Positions 8,133 to 16,383 of a DNA stretch of 64,000 nucleotides are shown piece after piece (the first letter of the stretch is position 1; the number at the start of each line of letters is the position of its first letter). Position numbers and translations under genes: made by a program. Source of the stretch: Moritella sp. (GTDB taxonomy: Bacteria > Pseudomonadota > Gammaproteobacteria > Enterobacterales > Moritellaceae); NCBI RefSeq assembly GCF_013215705.1, contig NZ_JABSQR010000023.1, positions 1 through 64,000 of the forward strand, in the 5' to 3' direction. The notes below the pieces were generated by a model. That model had not been told where the DNA came from. It saw only the letters and a program-made list of their open reading frames with translations, and made no database searches.

Positions 8133-8207
8133 AAAAAAGACACAAGTGTCCTGATTTACCGTTTTGAATACCTAATAACACAAAATCAGGACACTTGTGT
8201 CTTTTTT
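8133..8207. terminator. 25-bp perfect inverted repeat after the replication gene
   Basis: Arms at 8133-8157 and 8183-8207 are perfectly complementary around a 25-nt loop. Each arm starts or ends in a run of six A or T, so it can act as a bidirectional terminator. Each arm also contains GACAC-AA-GTGTC or its complement, a smaller hairpin. Given its place directly after a replication protein, a role as a replication or origin structure is an alternative. Confidence 0.6.
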
Positions 8208-8370
8208 GAAACTCAACAATTACTTACTGAACCAAAAGACAGATTTTTATTAAAAAGCCAAGCAAACCACCAGCACCCAACTCGAACCTAATGCCGGAAC
8301 TTTACAATAATGAAAATACTGTTTTTTTATTATGATATCGAGGGTGTTGGTGGCATGGAATTCCAGACAA

Positions 8371-8410
8371 AAAAAAGCACTGATAACTTAATTGTTATCA
8401 GTGCTTTTTC
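8371..8410. terminator. Bidirectional terminator between convergent island modules
   Basis: A perfect 12-bp stem AGCACTGATAAC/GTTATCAGTGCT with a 6-nt loop is flanked by A and T runs. It lies between the plus-strand replication gene and the minus-strand five-gene operon and is the likely terminator of the latter. I see nothing else in 8208-8558. Confidence 0.8.
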
Positions 8411-8558
8411 GTTTTAATCATAATGTCTTACATCGGAACAAGGTTTACAACGTCTTATCCCAACCAACAGGTAAAAATTTATTAAAGAGCAGCAACTATT
8501 AATATAATTGAAGTATCTTTGTTACCACTGCCTTTATTTATTACATGGTCAACCGTGG

Positions 8559-8858
8559 TTATTGTGGCATATCTGGATACAAGATCGCTTGGTATGATTC
8601 GTGGAAGTCCAAAGCGTTTGGATGCACACCATCAAAGTATAGTGATTGTCGTTTTGCCTGTATCAGTTCCATAGCCTGACGAGCTTCTTCTTCATCAAAA
8701 AGTACCCGCTCACAACGCTCCATCATGTCTTTTTTCCATGTGGAAGTACCGACCGCATGATTCATATTAATGCTTGTTTTATCACTACCGGAACCAATAA
8801 CCACATAATCCAGATCGCTTACCTTTTCTTGAGTTTGCTTAATGCCGATGTTTATCAC
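8559..8858 (-). CDS. Hypothetical island protein, last gene of overlapping operon
   Basis: The 99-aa ORF starts at GTG 8858, overlapping the upstream stop as GTGA, which implies coupled translation. The sequence has a possible Rossmann-like opening (LDYVVIGSGSDKTS) and a helical, charged C-terminal half (FDEEEARQAMELIQAKRQ). No family is recognised. It is the last of five leftward genes and is followed by the terminator at 8371-8410. Confidence 0.6.
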   Translation of the reverse strand: MINIGIKQTQEKVSDLDYVVIGSGSDKTSINMNHAVGTSTWKKDMMERCERVLFDEEEARQAMELIQAKRQSLYFDGVHPNALDFHESYQAILYPDMPQ

Positions 8859-9226
8859 TCTGTTTGTCCTTCTTCATATCTTCTAATTAGCTGGTTACAC
8901 TCAGAAGCATTGAGCGTTTTAATAAATGTTGATCTTATCAGCTTCATTTCAGCCGTTGATTGTTTTAGTCTTTCGGTTTCTTCAAATACTGCCATCTTAA
9001 TTCTGGCATTCTCGCGAGACATTATCATGTTACTTAATAAATTCGTCTTACAGTCAACACCATATTTTAGTGCCACCACTTCCTCAAAAAATTTATCAAG
9101 ATCCACCGAGTCAGTACCAACCGCTTTTAGGATAGTGTTAAACTTATTAGCCATACTGATTCCGCGTTTTTGTTTTGATGCAGCAGACGAAGCCGTTGCG
9201 CTATTAAATGAAGTGCTATTTTTCAT
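8855..9226 (-). CDS. Hypothetical helical island protein
   Basis: The 123-aa ORF starts at ATG 9226 behind GGGG and overlaps the previous gene's end by 11 bp. The N-terminus is Ser/Thr/Ala-rich (NSTSFNSATASSAASKQKRG); the rest is predicted helical with charged residues and two cysteines. No signal peptide or TM segment is present. Function is unknown; tight overlaps suggest its product works with its neighbours in fixed ratio. Confidence 0.6.
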   Translation of the reverse strand: MKNSTSFNSATASSAASKQKRGISMANKFNTILKAVGTDSVDLDKFFEEVVALKYGVDCKTNLLSNMIMSRENARIKMAVFEETERLKQSTAEMKLIRSTFIKTLNASECNQLIRRYEEGQTE

Positions 9227-9539
9227 TGTTAACCCCGCTATCTGCCGCTATTTTATTTTTGTTTTTACTTATCAGGTCAGCCAATTGCGCAGCGGTCGGG
9301 TTGTCGCCCAACTTATCAATTATCACCTGACGTGCAGTCATAAACTCACTGTATGACTGCACGTCCATATCGGTAAACAGGGACTTACTGAACGTCTTTT
9401 CTTTTGATGCCAGTTTCGACAATGTTGATACATTAAGGTTGGCCGCGATATCATTTGCTTTTTCCATGTCATCGGCTTGCAAACCAAGTTTAAGTAAATT
9501 CTTAAAATACTGGTCTAGTGTTTCGATTTTATTACTCAT
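9216..9539 (-). CDS. Hypothetical helical island protein
   Basis: An in-frame ATG at 9539 is preferred as start because it overlaps the upstream gene's stop region (ATGAGTAA); an upstream ATG at 9551 is possible. The ~107-aa product is predicted all-helical, soluble and rich in Lys/Asp/Leu (DQYFKNLLKLGLQADDMEKA). No cysteines and no recognised domain. Confidence 0.6.
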   Translation of the reverse strand: MSNKIETLDQYFKNLLKLGLQADDMEKANDIAANLNVSTLSKLASKEKTFSKSLFTDMDVQSYSEFMTARQVIIDKLGDNPTAAQLADLISKNKNKIAADSGVNNEK

Positions 9540-9753
9540 TGTCAGCACCATCTAATGTCTGTTTGGCAATGTTAAGATCACCGGGTGTTGGTGTATTCAA
9601 TAGCACGGCCATGCACCCAGAAATCGCACTGATAACGGCATTCAATGAGCCGGAGCTTTTTGCCTTTCGTAACTGGGTGAGAACTCGACGTACCTGCATT
9701 TGATCTAATTCTTTGCTTTTCTCAGTGATCGTACTTAATGATGCATTAACCAC
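9532..9753 (-). CDS. Hypothetical ORF, possibly the 3' part of a stop-split gene
   Basis: The frame stays open from the codon directly after the TAA of the upstream gene (9811-9813) to 9532, but contains no ATG and no Shine-Dalgarno before the first GTG at 9753. From GTG it would be 73 aa. It is in the same frame as the upstream 137-aa ORF, so the two may be one ~230-aa gene broken by a single TAA, or joined by stop-codon readthrough. The product is helical and basic in its middle (MQVRRVLTQLRKAKSSG). Confidence 0.5.
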   Translation of the reverse strand: MVNASLSTITEKSKELDQMQVRRVLTQLRKAKSSGSLNAVISAISGCMAVLLNTPTPGDLNIAKQTLDGADNE

Positions 9754-9810
9754 TTTTACGGTATTATTAACCAGTAGCTTAGTACCTGCATCATTACTAT
9801 ATTTTTGGAT

Positions 9811-10224
9811 TTAGTTGCATTCGTTAACCACATTGAATAACAGCACTTGTAATGCTTTTTCATGCAACCCGTAATACTTTATTGCAATAGCACGTGCATC
9901 ATCAAAACCTAAATGCTTATGCATGGTACTGCTTCTTTCGCGCATTTTAGATACTTCGAAATCAATGGATGCATCAATCGCATCATCTAAACCGCCCACG
10001 GATTCTATAATGATCTGGTTAGCTTCTTTGTTTGCTTGGTGTGTGATTAAGTCGCTGTATCGGTTGTTGTGTATCTCTGCAAACTCATTAAACCCAATCT
10101 CACTGCAAGGTTTATCACTCACACCGTCTTTTTGTTTAACTTCATACGGAACAGCCGCTTTTTTTGTAGCATCATCCAGATACTTTTTAAATTTCGTTTC
10201 TTTGATTTCATTGTCATGTTTCAT
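9811..10224 (-). CDS. Hypothetical island protein, first gene of overlapping operon
   Basis: The 137-aa ORF starts at ATG 10224, with AGG about eight bases upstream, and leads a leftward series of five genes. It is hydrophilic and mostly helical with His/Asn-rich patches (FAEIHNNRYSDLITHQANKE). No domain is recognised. It ends at TAA 9813-9811, after which the same frame stays open for a further 92 codons. The gap 10225-10369 on its upstream side holds divergent promoters for this operon and the plus-strand gene at 10370. Confidence 0.6.
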   Translation of the reverse strand: MKHDNEIKETKFKKYLDDATKKAAVPYEVKQKDGVSDKPCSEIGFNEFAEIHNNRYSDLITHQANKEANQIIIESVGGLDDAIDASIDFEVSKMRERSSTMHKHLGFDDARAIAIKYYGLHEKALQVLLFNVVNECN

Positions 10225-10369
10225 GTTGTTTACCTGTAATGGGTTAATGTAAGTAAGTTTGTTTATTCAGTAGTATTTACCCACCACCACAGCCAACACC
10301 AACCGTCTCGTATTTTCTCCGCATAGATACTATAAGGAATCCACGAACAACCCAGTAGAGGAAATTATT

Positions 10370-10627
10370 ATGCTAGCCAAACCAAGAAAGAAGATCCGCA
10401 GAATGTTCAAAAAAGCTGTTTCACCGAAGCTCAGTAAGCGACTATCCAGACCATTACCCCTGTTAATCGAGATCAGAAATGTAAACCATCTACGAACGTA
10501 CATGTTAGACCGTGGGCTTAAATGCAGTGTGCTTACAAGGTATACGCAGTATTTGAGGTTGACTGATACAGAGTGTCATCCGTTAACCACGTGGGATGAA
10601 TACAAAACACGGTATAAGGGATCTTAA
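10370..10627 (+). CDS. Small basic hypothetical island protein
   Basis: The 85-aa product is strongly basic at its N-terminus (KPRKKIRRMFKKAVSPKLSKR) and contains a compact C-terminal half (VNHLRTYMLDRGLKCSVLTRY). GAGG lies eight bases upstream of the ATG. Charge and size suggest nucleic-acid binding, for example as a recombination accessory factor, but no family is recognised. It lies 140 bp upstream of the serine recombinase on the same strand. Confidence 0.55.
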   Translation: MLAKPRKKIRRMFKKAVSPKLSKRLSRPLPLLIEIRNVNHLRTYMLDRGLKCSVLTRYTQYLRLTDTECHPLTTWDEYKTRYKGS

Positions 10628-10768
10628 GCTATATTATAAGACCACCCTACAACGACACATAATACAACCAATACAAAACCTGTATCGTTTGTCACTTTAC
10701 ACCACCTATACAAGATAGTATTATTTTACTTCAAACATAAACAATACAACTTCATTTAGTGAGATAAC

Positions 10769-11338
10769 ATGCGATTTATTTACAGCCGCGTAAGTACCGT
10801 AGAACAAAACGCGATCCAGCAAACGGATTATCTAATTAAGCATTATCCACATGATGAAGTATTCGAGGATAAATTTAGCGGTAAGACAATGGAGCGTGAG
10901 CAATTCCAAAAGATGCTTACCAAGTTAAGATCTTCCGATACGGTCATTTGTTATGACGTTTCTCGTCTTGGTCGTAATACTGTCGATGTGCTGACTTTTT
11001 GTAAGGAGATGACGGATCGAGGTATCAAGATAATTATTCACACATTGGGTGGTATGGACATTACATCAAGTGCCGGAAATATGGTGTTAACTATGATGGC
11101 GGGTATTGCTGAAATGCAACGTACCGAGATGTTAGAAAAACAACGCATCGGTATAGACCGAGCACAGAAAGAAGGTAAGTTTAAAGGTAAGCAAGTAAGT
11201 AAGGAATCATTTGAAGAATACGACAAAGTAAATGAGTTAATCACAATGGGTATGAGTGCCAATAAAGCACTTGGTTTGGTTGGTATGAACCGCTCTAAAT
11301 TCTATAGGCTGAAGAAGCTAAAAGAAGAATCACAATAA
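10769..11338 (+). CDS. Serine recombinase (resolvase/invertase family)
   Basis: The 189-aa protein has the catalytic N-terminal resolvase domain: YSRVST with the nucleophile Ser near residue 9, DKFSGKTMERE, CYDVSRLGRN with the active-site arginines near 66-69, and the long E helix AGIAEMQRTEMLEKQRIGI. A C-terminal helix-turn-helix (ITMGMSANKALGLVGMNRSKFYRLKK) follows. Length and order match DNA resolvases and invertases that act on supercoiled DNA. It may resolve element multimers or switch an inverting segment; no inversion site was found. A diverged fragment of its 3' region recurs at 13217-13263. Confidence 0.85.
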   Translation: MRFIYSRVSTVEQNAIQQTDYLIKHYPHDEVFEDKFSGKTMEREQFQKMLTKLRSSDTVICYDVSRLGRNTVDVLTFCKEMTDRGIKIIIHTLGGMDITSSAGNMVLTMMAGIAEMQRTEMLEKQRIGIDRAQKEGKFKGKQVSKESFEEYDKVNELITMGMSANKALGLVGMNRSKFYRLKKLKEESQ

Positions 11339-11468
11339 CATACGAGCATTGCACTATGTGTTGAACTAAAGAGAATTTAGAAACACACTTCGTGATACCA
11401 AGATCACCCATCAATTATTGATACAATGAAATATTCACATTTTCCACCAGAGTATTTAGAGAATGCAG

Positions 11469-12185
11469 TTAGTATTGATCTAAAGGTAATTTAAGATCTT
11501 TAAGTACATCTAACATTTCATCATTGTCACGTAATAATTTTGATGACTTATAACTTAAAAACTGCATACTGATTAAGACTATTCGTAATATAGATAACTC
11601 AGTAAAGTTAACGAGGGTCGTTAACTGAACCATTCTATCTTCACGAGTAAATCCATTTTCATCAGATAACTTCAATGAAATCATTCTTGTGATTACGTAA
11701 AATACTCTTTGAGTGTTGTATATTTTTTCATGTGAATCGACTTGCTTGATGAACTCAGTAAGAGCTATATCATTAGAGTTATTGTCTCTCATATATTCGA
11801 TTCTATCTTCCAGTTCTCGTACTGCTGAAACACTTGAGACAAACTTATCTTTATCAAATTCTAACTTAAAATGTTCAAATGTATCTCTTTGTGCATCTAT
11901 AAGATTAAAAAAATGAACTTCAAACGAACGAATTTTTTCGTTTTTAACATTAAGGTTTGATTCTTCTCGCAAAGCAGCATTAGTCTCATTCTGAAGAGAC
12001 AGAGACTTAACTAGCATAATATAAGATAAAAAAGTCAATATAGGTGTTAAGATACCACCTACATAACCACCGAATTGCCCCCAATCATTAACATCGTCAG
12101 AAATCTGATAAGTATGAAAGTTTAATCCATACATACCTAGCGCAATGCCCATGCATAAGATTGCAGCAATAATGTGTTTATTCAT
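11469..12185 (-). CDS. Putative phage abortive-infection membrane protein (putAbiC-like)
   Basis: The 238-aa protein has two N-terminal TM segments (residues ~4-22 and 41-63) separated by DDVNDWGQFGGYVGGILTPIL, followed by a cytoplasmic region with SFEVHFFNLIDAQRD. The WGxFG...GGxLxPxLxFL pattern and the downstream FFNLI block are the hallmarks of the putative AbiC family (PF16872-type) found in phage-defence contexts. Family assignment is by eye. It starts 2 bp after the stop of the 271-aa gene, so both are one operon. It is AT-rich compared with chromosomal genes in the window. Confidence 0.65.
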   Translation of the reverse strand: MNKHIIAAILCMGIALGMYGLNFHTYQISDDVNDWGQFGGYVGGILTPILTFLSYIMLVKSLSLQNETNAALREESNLNVKNEKIRSFEVHFFNLIDAQRDTFEHFKLEFDKDKFVSSVSAVRELEDRIEYMRDNNSNDIALTEFIKQVDSHEKIYNTQRVFYVITRMISLKLSDENGFTREDRMVQLTTLVNFTELSILRIVLISMQFLSYKSSKLLRDNDEMLDVLKDLKLPLDQY

Positions 12186-12187
12186 TG

Positions 12188-13003
12188 CTACTCGAAACCA
12201 GTAATTAAATATTTAATTATATGACCACTCTTAAGCCTTAAAGTCGTAGCTTTGATATCAATGTACTCCCACTTATCCGAAGTTGTACCGTTATTATGAT
12301 TTAGGTTTTCAGAGAATACCGTTTTAGATGCAAACTTTACTTCTTTATAACGCGCAATAAAGCCAAATGCCACGGTATCAGTCTCACCATCTAATAATAA
12401 TCTACCATTACCCGTGTTAATGTTTAATCTTGTAATACAAGCCCTAATAAATAATGAGTTTGAATTCATTGTGGGCGTTAGATTAGTCTTACCTTGTCTA
12501 TCAAGCTTTACTATTTCACGTCTTTTAAATTCGTTAACATGCCTTCTTAATTTAACATCGTACCCAAATGTGCTTGATACAGAATGTGCTTTTTCAAGAG
12601 GGCTACGTCTAAGTCTAGTCAATAGCTTTTCTTGTGTTTCCTCGCTCATATTATTTAACGCGATCTTCGCTTTAGGGGTTAATTCAGGGAGTTCTCTGTA
12701 TAATCCTTCTGAAATAAAGTAATTAATCACTTCACCCATAGCTTGATTTCCGATCTGATCCATTTTCAACTTCAAGTCTTGATCTTCGATCTGTATCTCG
12801 AAGACTATTCCATAAGAACCTTCAAAGCTTTCCATCATCTTATTTCTAACTTTATTCGTGCTAAGCGTTCTTTGGCTAACAGAGTCAGTAAGTGCGGCTT
12901 CAACAATACTTCTAACTGTCTCAGATACTCCAGCTAAAGTCTCCAATCCTGTTTTCATATCAACAGCATGTTCAACTGTATCGATAATAAGATCTAATTT
13001 CAT
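12188..13003 (-). CDS. Hypothetical protein in operon with the putAbiC-like gene
   Basis: The 271-aa soluble protein starts at ATG 13003 and ends 2 bp before the next start. The N-terminal half is alpha/beta (LETLAGVSETVRSIVEAAL; SYGIVFEIQIED); the C-terminal ~80 residues look beta-rich (LLLDGETDTVAFGFI; TLRLKSGHIIKYLITG) and could be a small barrel. No cysteine motif, signal or TM segment. I do not recognise a family. Coupling to a putative Abi membrane effector suggests it is its sensor or partner. Confidence 0.6.
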   Translation of the reverse strand: MKLDLIIDTVEHAVDMKTGLETLAGVSETVRSIVEAALTDSVSQRTLSTNKVRNKMMESFEGSYGIVFEIQIEDQDLKLKMDQIGNQAMGEVINYFISEGLYRELPELTPKAKIALNNMSEETQEKLLTRLRRSPLEKAHSVSSTFGYDVKLRRHVNEFKRREIVKLDRQGKTNLTPTMNSNSLFIRACITRLNINTGNGRLLLDGETDTVAFGFIARYKEVKFASKTVFSENLNHNNGTTSDKWEYIDIKATTLRLKSGHIIKYLITGFE

Positions 13004-13371
13004 TTAAACGTCCATTATGTCTGCCATTGATACCAGATATCAATTAAAGCCATTTCAGTAATCTACTGAATAATATTCAGAATTAGGTAGTATACAGCTT
13101 ATTGAACATACAAGATAATTATCTCAATATCATTTTGAGCATTTACTTTATCAAGTAATCCCTAACTTATTTTTAACTTGGTAAGCTTTATAAGAACTTC
13201 CATTAATAGAATAACTATCATCTGAGGAATACGAAAAAGTAAACGAGTTAATCACTATAGGTAAGTTTATTTTCTTTATTATAAATTAGAGAGTTTGATG
13301 TCCTAACTTTTTGTTTTGCCTACTTAATGGTATTATTTATAATAATTAACTTAATAGATTAGGATGAAGCA
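13004..13371. other. Intergenic region with a recombinase-gene fragment
   Basis: No gene is seen in this divergent 368-bp region, which must hold promoters for 13003 (-) and 13372 (+). The notable content is 13217-13263, a 47-bp diverged copy of the serine recombinase 3' coding region. Confidence 0.6.
13217..13263 (+). pseudogene. Fragment of a serine recombinase gene
   Basis: This 47-bp stretch aligns without gaps to 11206-11252 with about six mismatches. In frame it still reads EEYEKVNELIT, against EEYDKVNELIT in the intact gene. It looks like the leftover of a second recombinase copy or the scar of a cargo insertion. Confidence 0.7.
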
Positions 13372-14832
13372 ATGAGTATTGAAGCTATTGACATTGAGGG
13401 TACTGAAAAAATTGAAACACCGTCATTCGAAAATCCAAGTATGGCTGACTTTGAACATGCAATAGCCAAATTCAATACTTCTATTATTTCCCCGTTTATG
13501 AACATAAACAATAAATCACCGATGATTTATTTTAATAGTGTTCTTTCTGTTGAAGGAATCGACACTAAAGCTAAAAAAATCATATCTGATAGTAATTATG
13601 AAATGAACGCACTTGACGGTGAACGCGTAATTTTGTTTACCAATCCTTTATATGTATCAATGTTAACATGCCGAGGTCAATCATTTAGAGATTCTAAGAG
13701 CTGCATGGTTAGACTGATTTCAGGAAAGGTAACTGAAAAGAAATTTATCAGTCGACATAGTGTAGCATCTCATGGTACTCAGGCTGATTATAAGATAAAT
13801 GATATCATCAGGGGTGTTATTTTATCACCGACGACAGAATTTAGTCACGCAAGTGTTATTGATTTTCCATTGTTTTTCTCAAATGACATAAAAATGAACT
13901 CTATTAGTGATGCACACAAAGGGTTGTCGCTAGAAGCTGAAACATTAAGACAAACGATATCGAATCAAGTTGACGACATGACTAGTTATTTGAATACAAA
14001 AACTAGTGATTACAAAGCTCTTGTAAAAGACATGAATACAACAATAAAAGAAAAAGAACGATTAGAAAAAAGTAACGCTCAAAATAGTCTAATACTTAGT
14101 CAAATTCAACAAGACATAGTAAATACAAGTGAAGAAATATCTAAAATTCAATCACTTAAAGTAAAGTTATCTATTGACATAGATGAGCTTAAAATTTCAA
14201 TTAATAAACATAAAGGTATAGTTAAATCTGAAAAAGCAGAGTTTGATGTATTATTCAAAGACGTAGCAGATAAAAAGATAGAGCTTTTAGGTTTGAACGA
14301 TGAGATAAGAACTGCAAAAAAAGACATCAATTTAACAAGTTTAGATATGAAAGGCCATTCAGCAGAAAGCCAAAAACAATTAACCTATTACTACCGTTTA
14401 TCCCTAGCTGTTATAGTCTTCTTAGCTGCCGTATTCTTTTTCATATATAGTAATGCCGAAACTTTTAAAGTTCTTATTGATGCAAACTCAAAAGTTTCAC
14501 CGTGGAACATATTACTTAGTCGATTACCATTAATCACGGCAACAACATTGATTATAGGTACATTATCCGCATTATTATTTTATCTAGTGAATCACATAAT
14601 TTTAGTAAACGCAGATAAAATGAACATGCTTAAAGCATCAATTTTAGCCGAGCAGATTACAGGAACATTATCTTCAAAAGGTATGAGCGATGAAGAAATT
14701 CGAGACTGCAAGCGAAATACTAAAATTGAGCTAGTAATGAACGTATTTACAACCAAACCAGAAAAAATCAGTGAAAGTAAGCAGCAAGATGTTTTAAAAC
14801 AAATCTTAGAGGCCGTAAAGATAACAAAGTAA
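13372..14832 (+). CDS. Coiled-coil protein with two C-terminal TM segments
   Basis: The 486-aa product starts behind AGGATGAAGCA. Residues 1-190 form an apparently globular domain (MIYFNSVLSV; GERVILFTNPLYVSML). Residues ~190-345 are a long Lys/Glu/Ser-rich coiled coil (KALVKDMNTTIKEKERLEKS). TM segments follow at ~348-368 (LAVIVFLAAVFFFIYS) and ~396-418 (TATTLIIGTLSALLFYLVN), then a ~65-residue tail. Such sensor-coiled-coil-membrane layouts are common in anti-phage and stress effectors, but no named family is recognised. It is convergent with the next gene. Confidence 0.65.
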   Translation: MSIEAIDIEGTEKIETPSFENPSMADFEHAIAKFNTSIISPFMNINNKSPMIYFNSVLSVEGIDTKAKKIISDSNYEMNALDGERVILFTNPLYVSMLTCRGQSFRDSKSCMVRLISGKVTEKKFISRHSVASHGTQADYKINDIIRGVILSPTTEFSHASVIDFPLFFSNDIKMNSISDAHKGLSLEAETLRQTISNQVDDMTSYLNTKTSDYKALVKDMNTTIKEKERLEKSNAQNSLILSQIQQDIVNTSEEISKIQSLKVKLSIDIDELKISINKHKGIVKSEKAEFDVLFKDVADKKIELLGLNDEIRTAKKDINLTSLDMKGHSAESQKQLTYYYRLSLAVIVFLAAVFFFIYSNAETFKVLIDANSKVSPWNILLSRLPLITATTLIIGTLSALLFYLVNHIILVNADKMNMLKASILAEQITGTLSSKGMSDEEIRDCKRNTKIELVMNVFTTKPEKISESKQQDVLKQILEAVKITK

Positions 14833-14902
14833 CGCAATTTAAACTTATTAGTCGCTGAGTTTAAAGCCCACCATTGAGTATTTTGATGGGCTTAACGACC
14901 TC

Positions 14903-16048
14903 CTATTTAATTTTATTCCATTCAATTTTCAGCATATCTTGTACTGAATGTTGGAGATCGTCTATGAATTCATGAACCATCGTTACATTTCCTTGTAGAA
15001 GGAAAGTTCTCTCACTATTAAACATTAGATATTCTTCAATATTATTTAACCTTTCAATAATTAAACTTTCAATTTTGGTTCTGTCAGGCCCATGCATCAA
15101 TATTATTCTTGTTTTCTGTTGGATAATAGATGATCGTAAATCTTTTAAATCTCTAAACTCAGTCTTATATTTTCTAAACCCATTTTTTGCATTCGCCACA
15201 TTTTCAACAAAATATTGATATTCTGATGATGCTTGTATCAGTAACTTATCACGTACAGAATTGGTAAGCTTTTGTCTATTTGTGACAGGTTCCGTTTTAT
15301 ATTCTTCTTTACGGATTTGCTTTACTTCTGCGTTTTTCTCTAAAAGGAATCTATCTCTAGCTCTTTCAGCCCTCTTCAAAATGTCCCAACTAGAAAACAA
15401 GCTAGATTCAACAGTATGAAAATCGATTAATGTAATCACAGTCTTTATATAAACGCTTATATAATCCCTAAAAGTATTAATCCATGCTTGTCTAAACTCT
15501 GCCATTTTGAGTAAGTGATTTGCTTTATTCTGTTCTGTAGCCACTTCCAATTGAGTTAACATCTGAGAATTACTGAGTTTTGTTTCTTCTTGTAAATTGA
15601 GTTCAAGCCCCTTTAGTTGCACCTCAGTTTCTTTAGCTAGAGTTCTTTTCAATATAAGGAATGTAACAGTTATAGAACCTATTGCGATCAACAGCGCTGA
15701 TGCAAAGTTCATCCAAATACCATACTCATCAGGTTCAAGACTTAATGACAAATCAACTTCTTGTGCTGTCATATCTTTAGCTTTTTCAAAAGCATTTAAA
15801 ATTTGCTTATTCTGCACCGTCTTTACTCTTAAAGATTCATTCACAGCTTTGATTAGGTCTCTACTTTGATTCACCACTTCTTTATTGCTGTCGAGCGAGC
15901 TTGTAATCCGATTGTTTAATATTTTAAGAGTATTGTTTGTTTCACTTATTTCTATTTTTAGTTGTTTGATTTCTTGTGGGTATTCTTGCTCTATCGTTGA
16001 TGCCAATAAATTAAATGACACAAGAAATAAAACTAATATTCGTAACAT
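14903..16048 (-). CDS. Exported coiled-coil/TM protein of unknown function
   Basis: The 381-aa product has an N-terminal hydrophobic segment that reads as a signal peptide (LRILVLFLVSFNLLAS), a periplasmic coiled coil (residues ~25-105), a TM segment near residues 117-140 (FASALLIAIGSITVTFLIL) and a cytoplasmic helical region. The block LLKMAEFRQAWINTFRD at ~195-212 is the EFRxxWI motif seen in many membrane proteins of unknown function. It is AT-rich, in the island cargo block, and ends 70 bp from the convergent coiled-coil gene, with a weak GCCCA/TGGGC hairpin between them. Confidence 0.65.
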   Translation of the reverse strand: MLRILVLFLVSFNLLASTIEQEYPQEIKQLKIEISETNNTLKILNNRITSSLDSNKEVVNQSRDLIKAVNESLRVKTVQNKQILNAFEKAKDMTAQEVDLSLSLEPDEYGIWMNFASALLIAIGSITVTFLILKRTLAKETEVQLKGLELNLQEETKLSNSQMLTQLEVATEQNKANHLLKMAEFRQAWINTFRDYISVYIKTVITLIDFHTVESSLFSSWDILKRAERARDRFLLEKNAEVKQIRKEEYKTEPVTNRQKLTNSVRDKLLIQASSEYQYFVENVANAKNGFRKYKTEFRDLKDLRSSIIQQKTRIILMHGPDRTKIESLIIERLNNIEEYLMFNSERTFLLQGNVTMVHEFIDDLQHSVQDMLKIEWNKIK

Positions 16049-16383
16049 TGGAGGTACTCTTCAATTTAAGACATCGCCACTATAACAGTCTAAACCCTTG
16101 TTATAAATGATCTTATTAAATTTAAAAGACTCTATATTATCAACTTGTCTTATCAATCGAGCATCTAATCAAGGCTGTGTAGCTGACACTTTAAACAAGG
16201 GCTGCTCAGTGATATCATTAACTTATACTGATTTATCTATATATTTCATATAGCTATAGATTATCACCTTAATAGAAGTACTTATTTTTGTTCACTTTAG
16301 AATATATCAAATCAATAAAACTGGCTTGTAACATATCGCTGGTTATGAGTAGTAAATTTAACTAATCAGGCAGAGGTTTCATT
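16049..16383. other. Divergent intergenic region of the cargo block
   Basis: This 335-bp, very AT-rich region separates the leftward 381-aa gene from the rightward HEPN-type gene. No gene, repeat or clear operator was seen beyond the AGAGG Shine-Dalgarno at its right end. Confidence 0.5.

Noticed and set aside
8311-8418. A 35-codon plus-strand ORF across the terminator
   Set aside because: Its second half is the terminator hairpin read through, and it has no convincing ribosome site.
10769-11338. Phase-variable invertible segment driven by the serine recombinase
   Set aside because: No inverted recombination sites flanking a promoter or gene were found near the recombinase.
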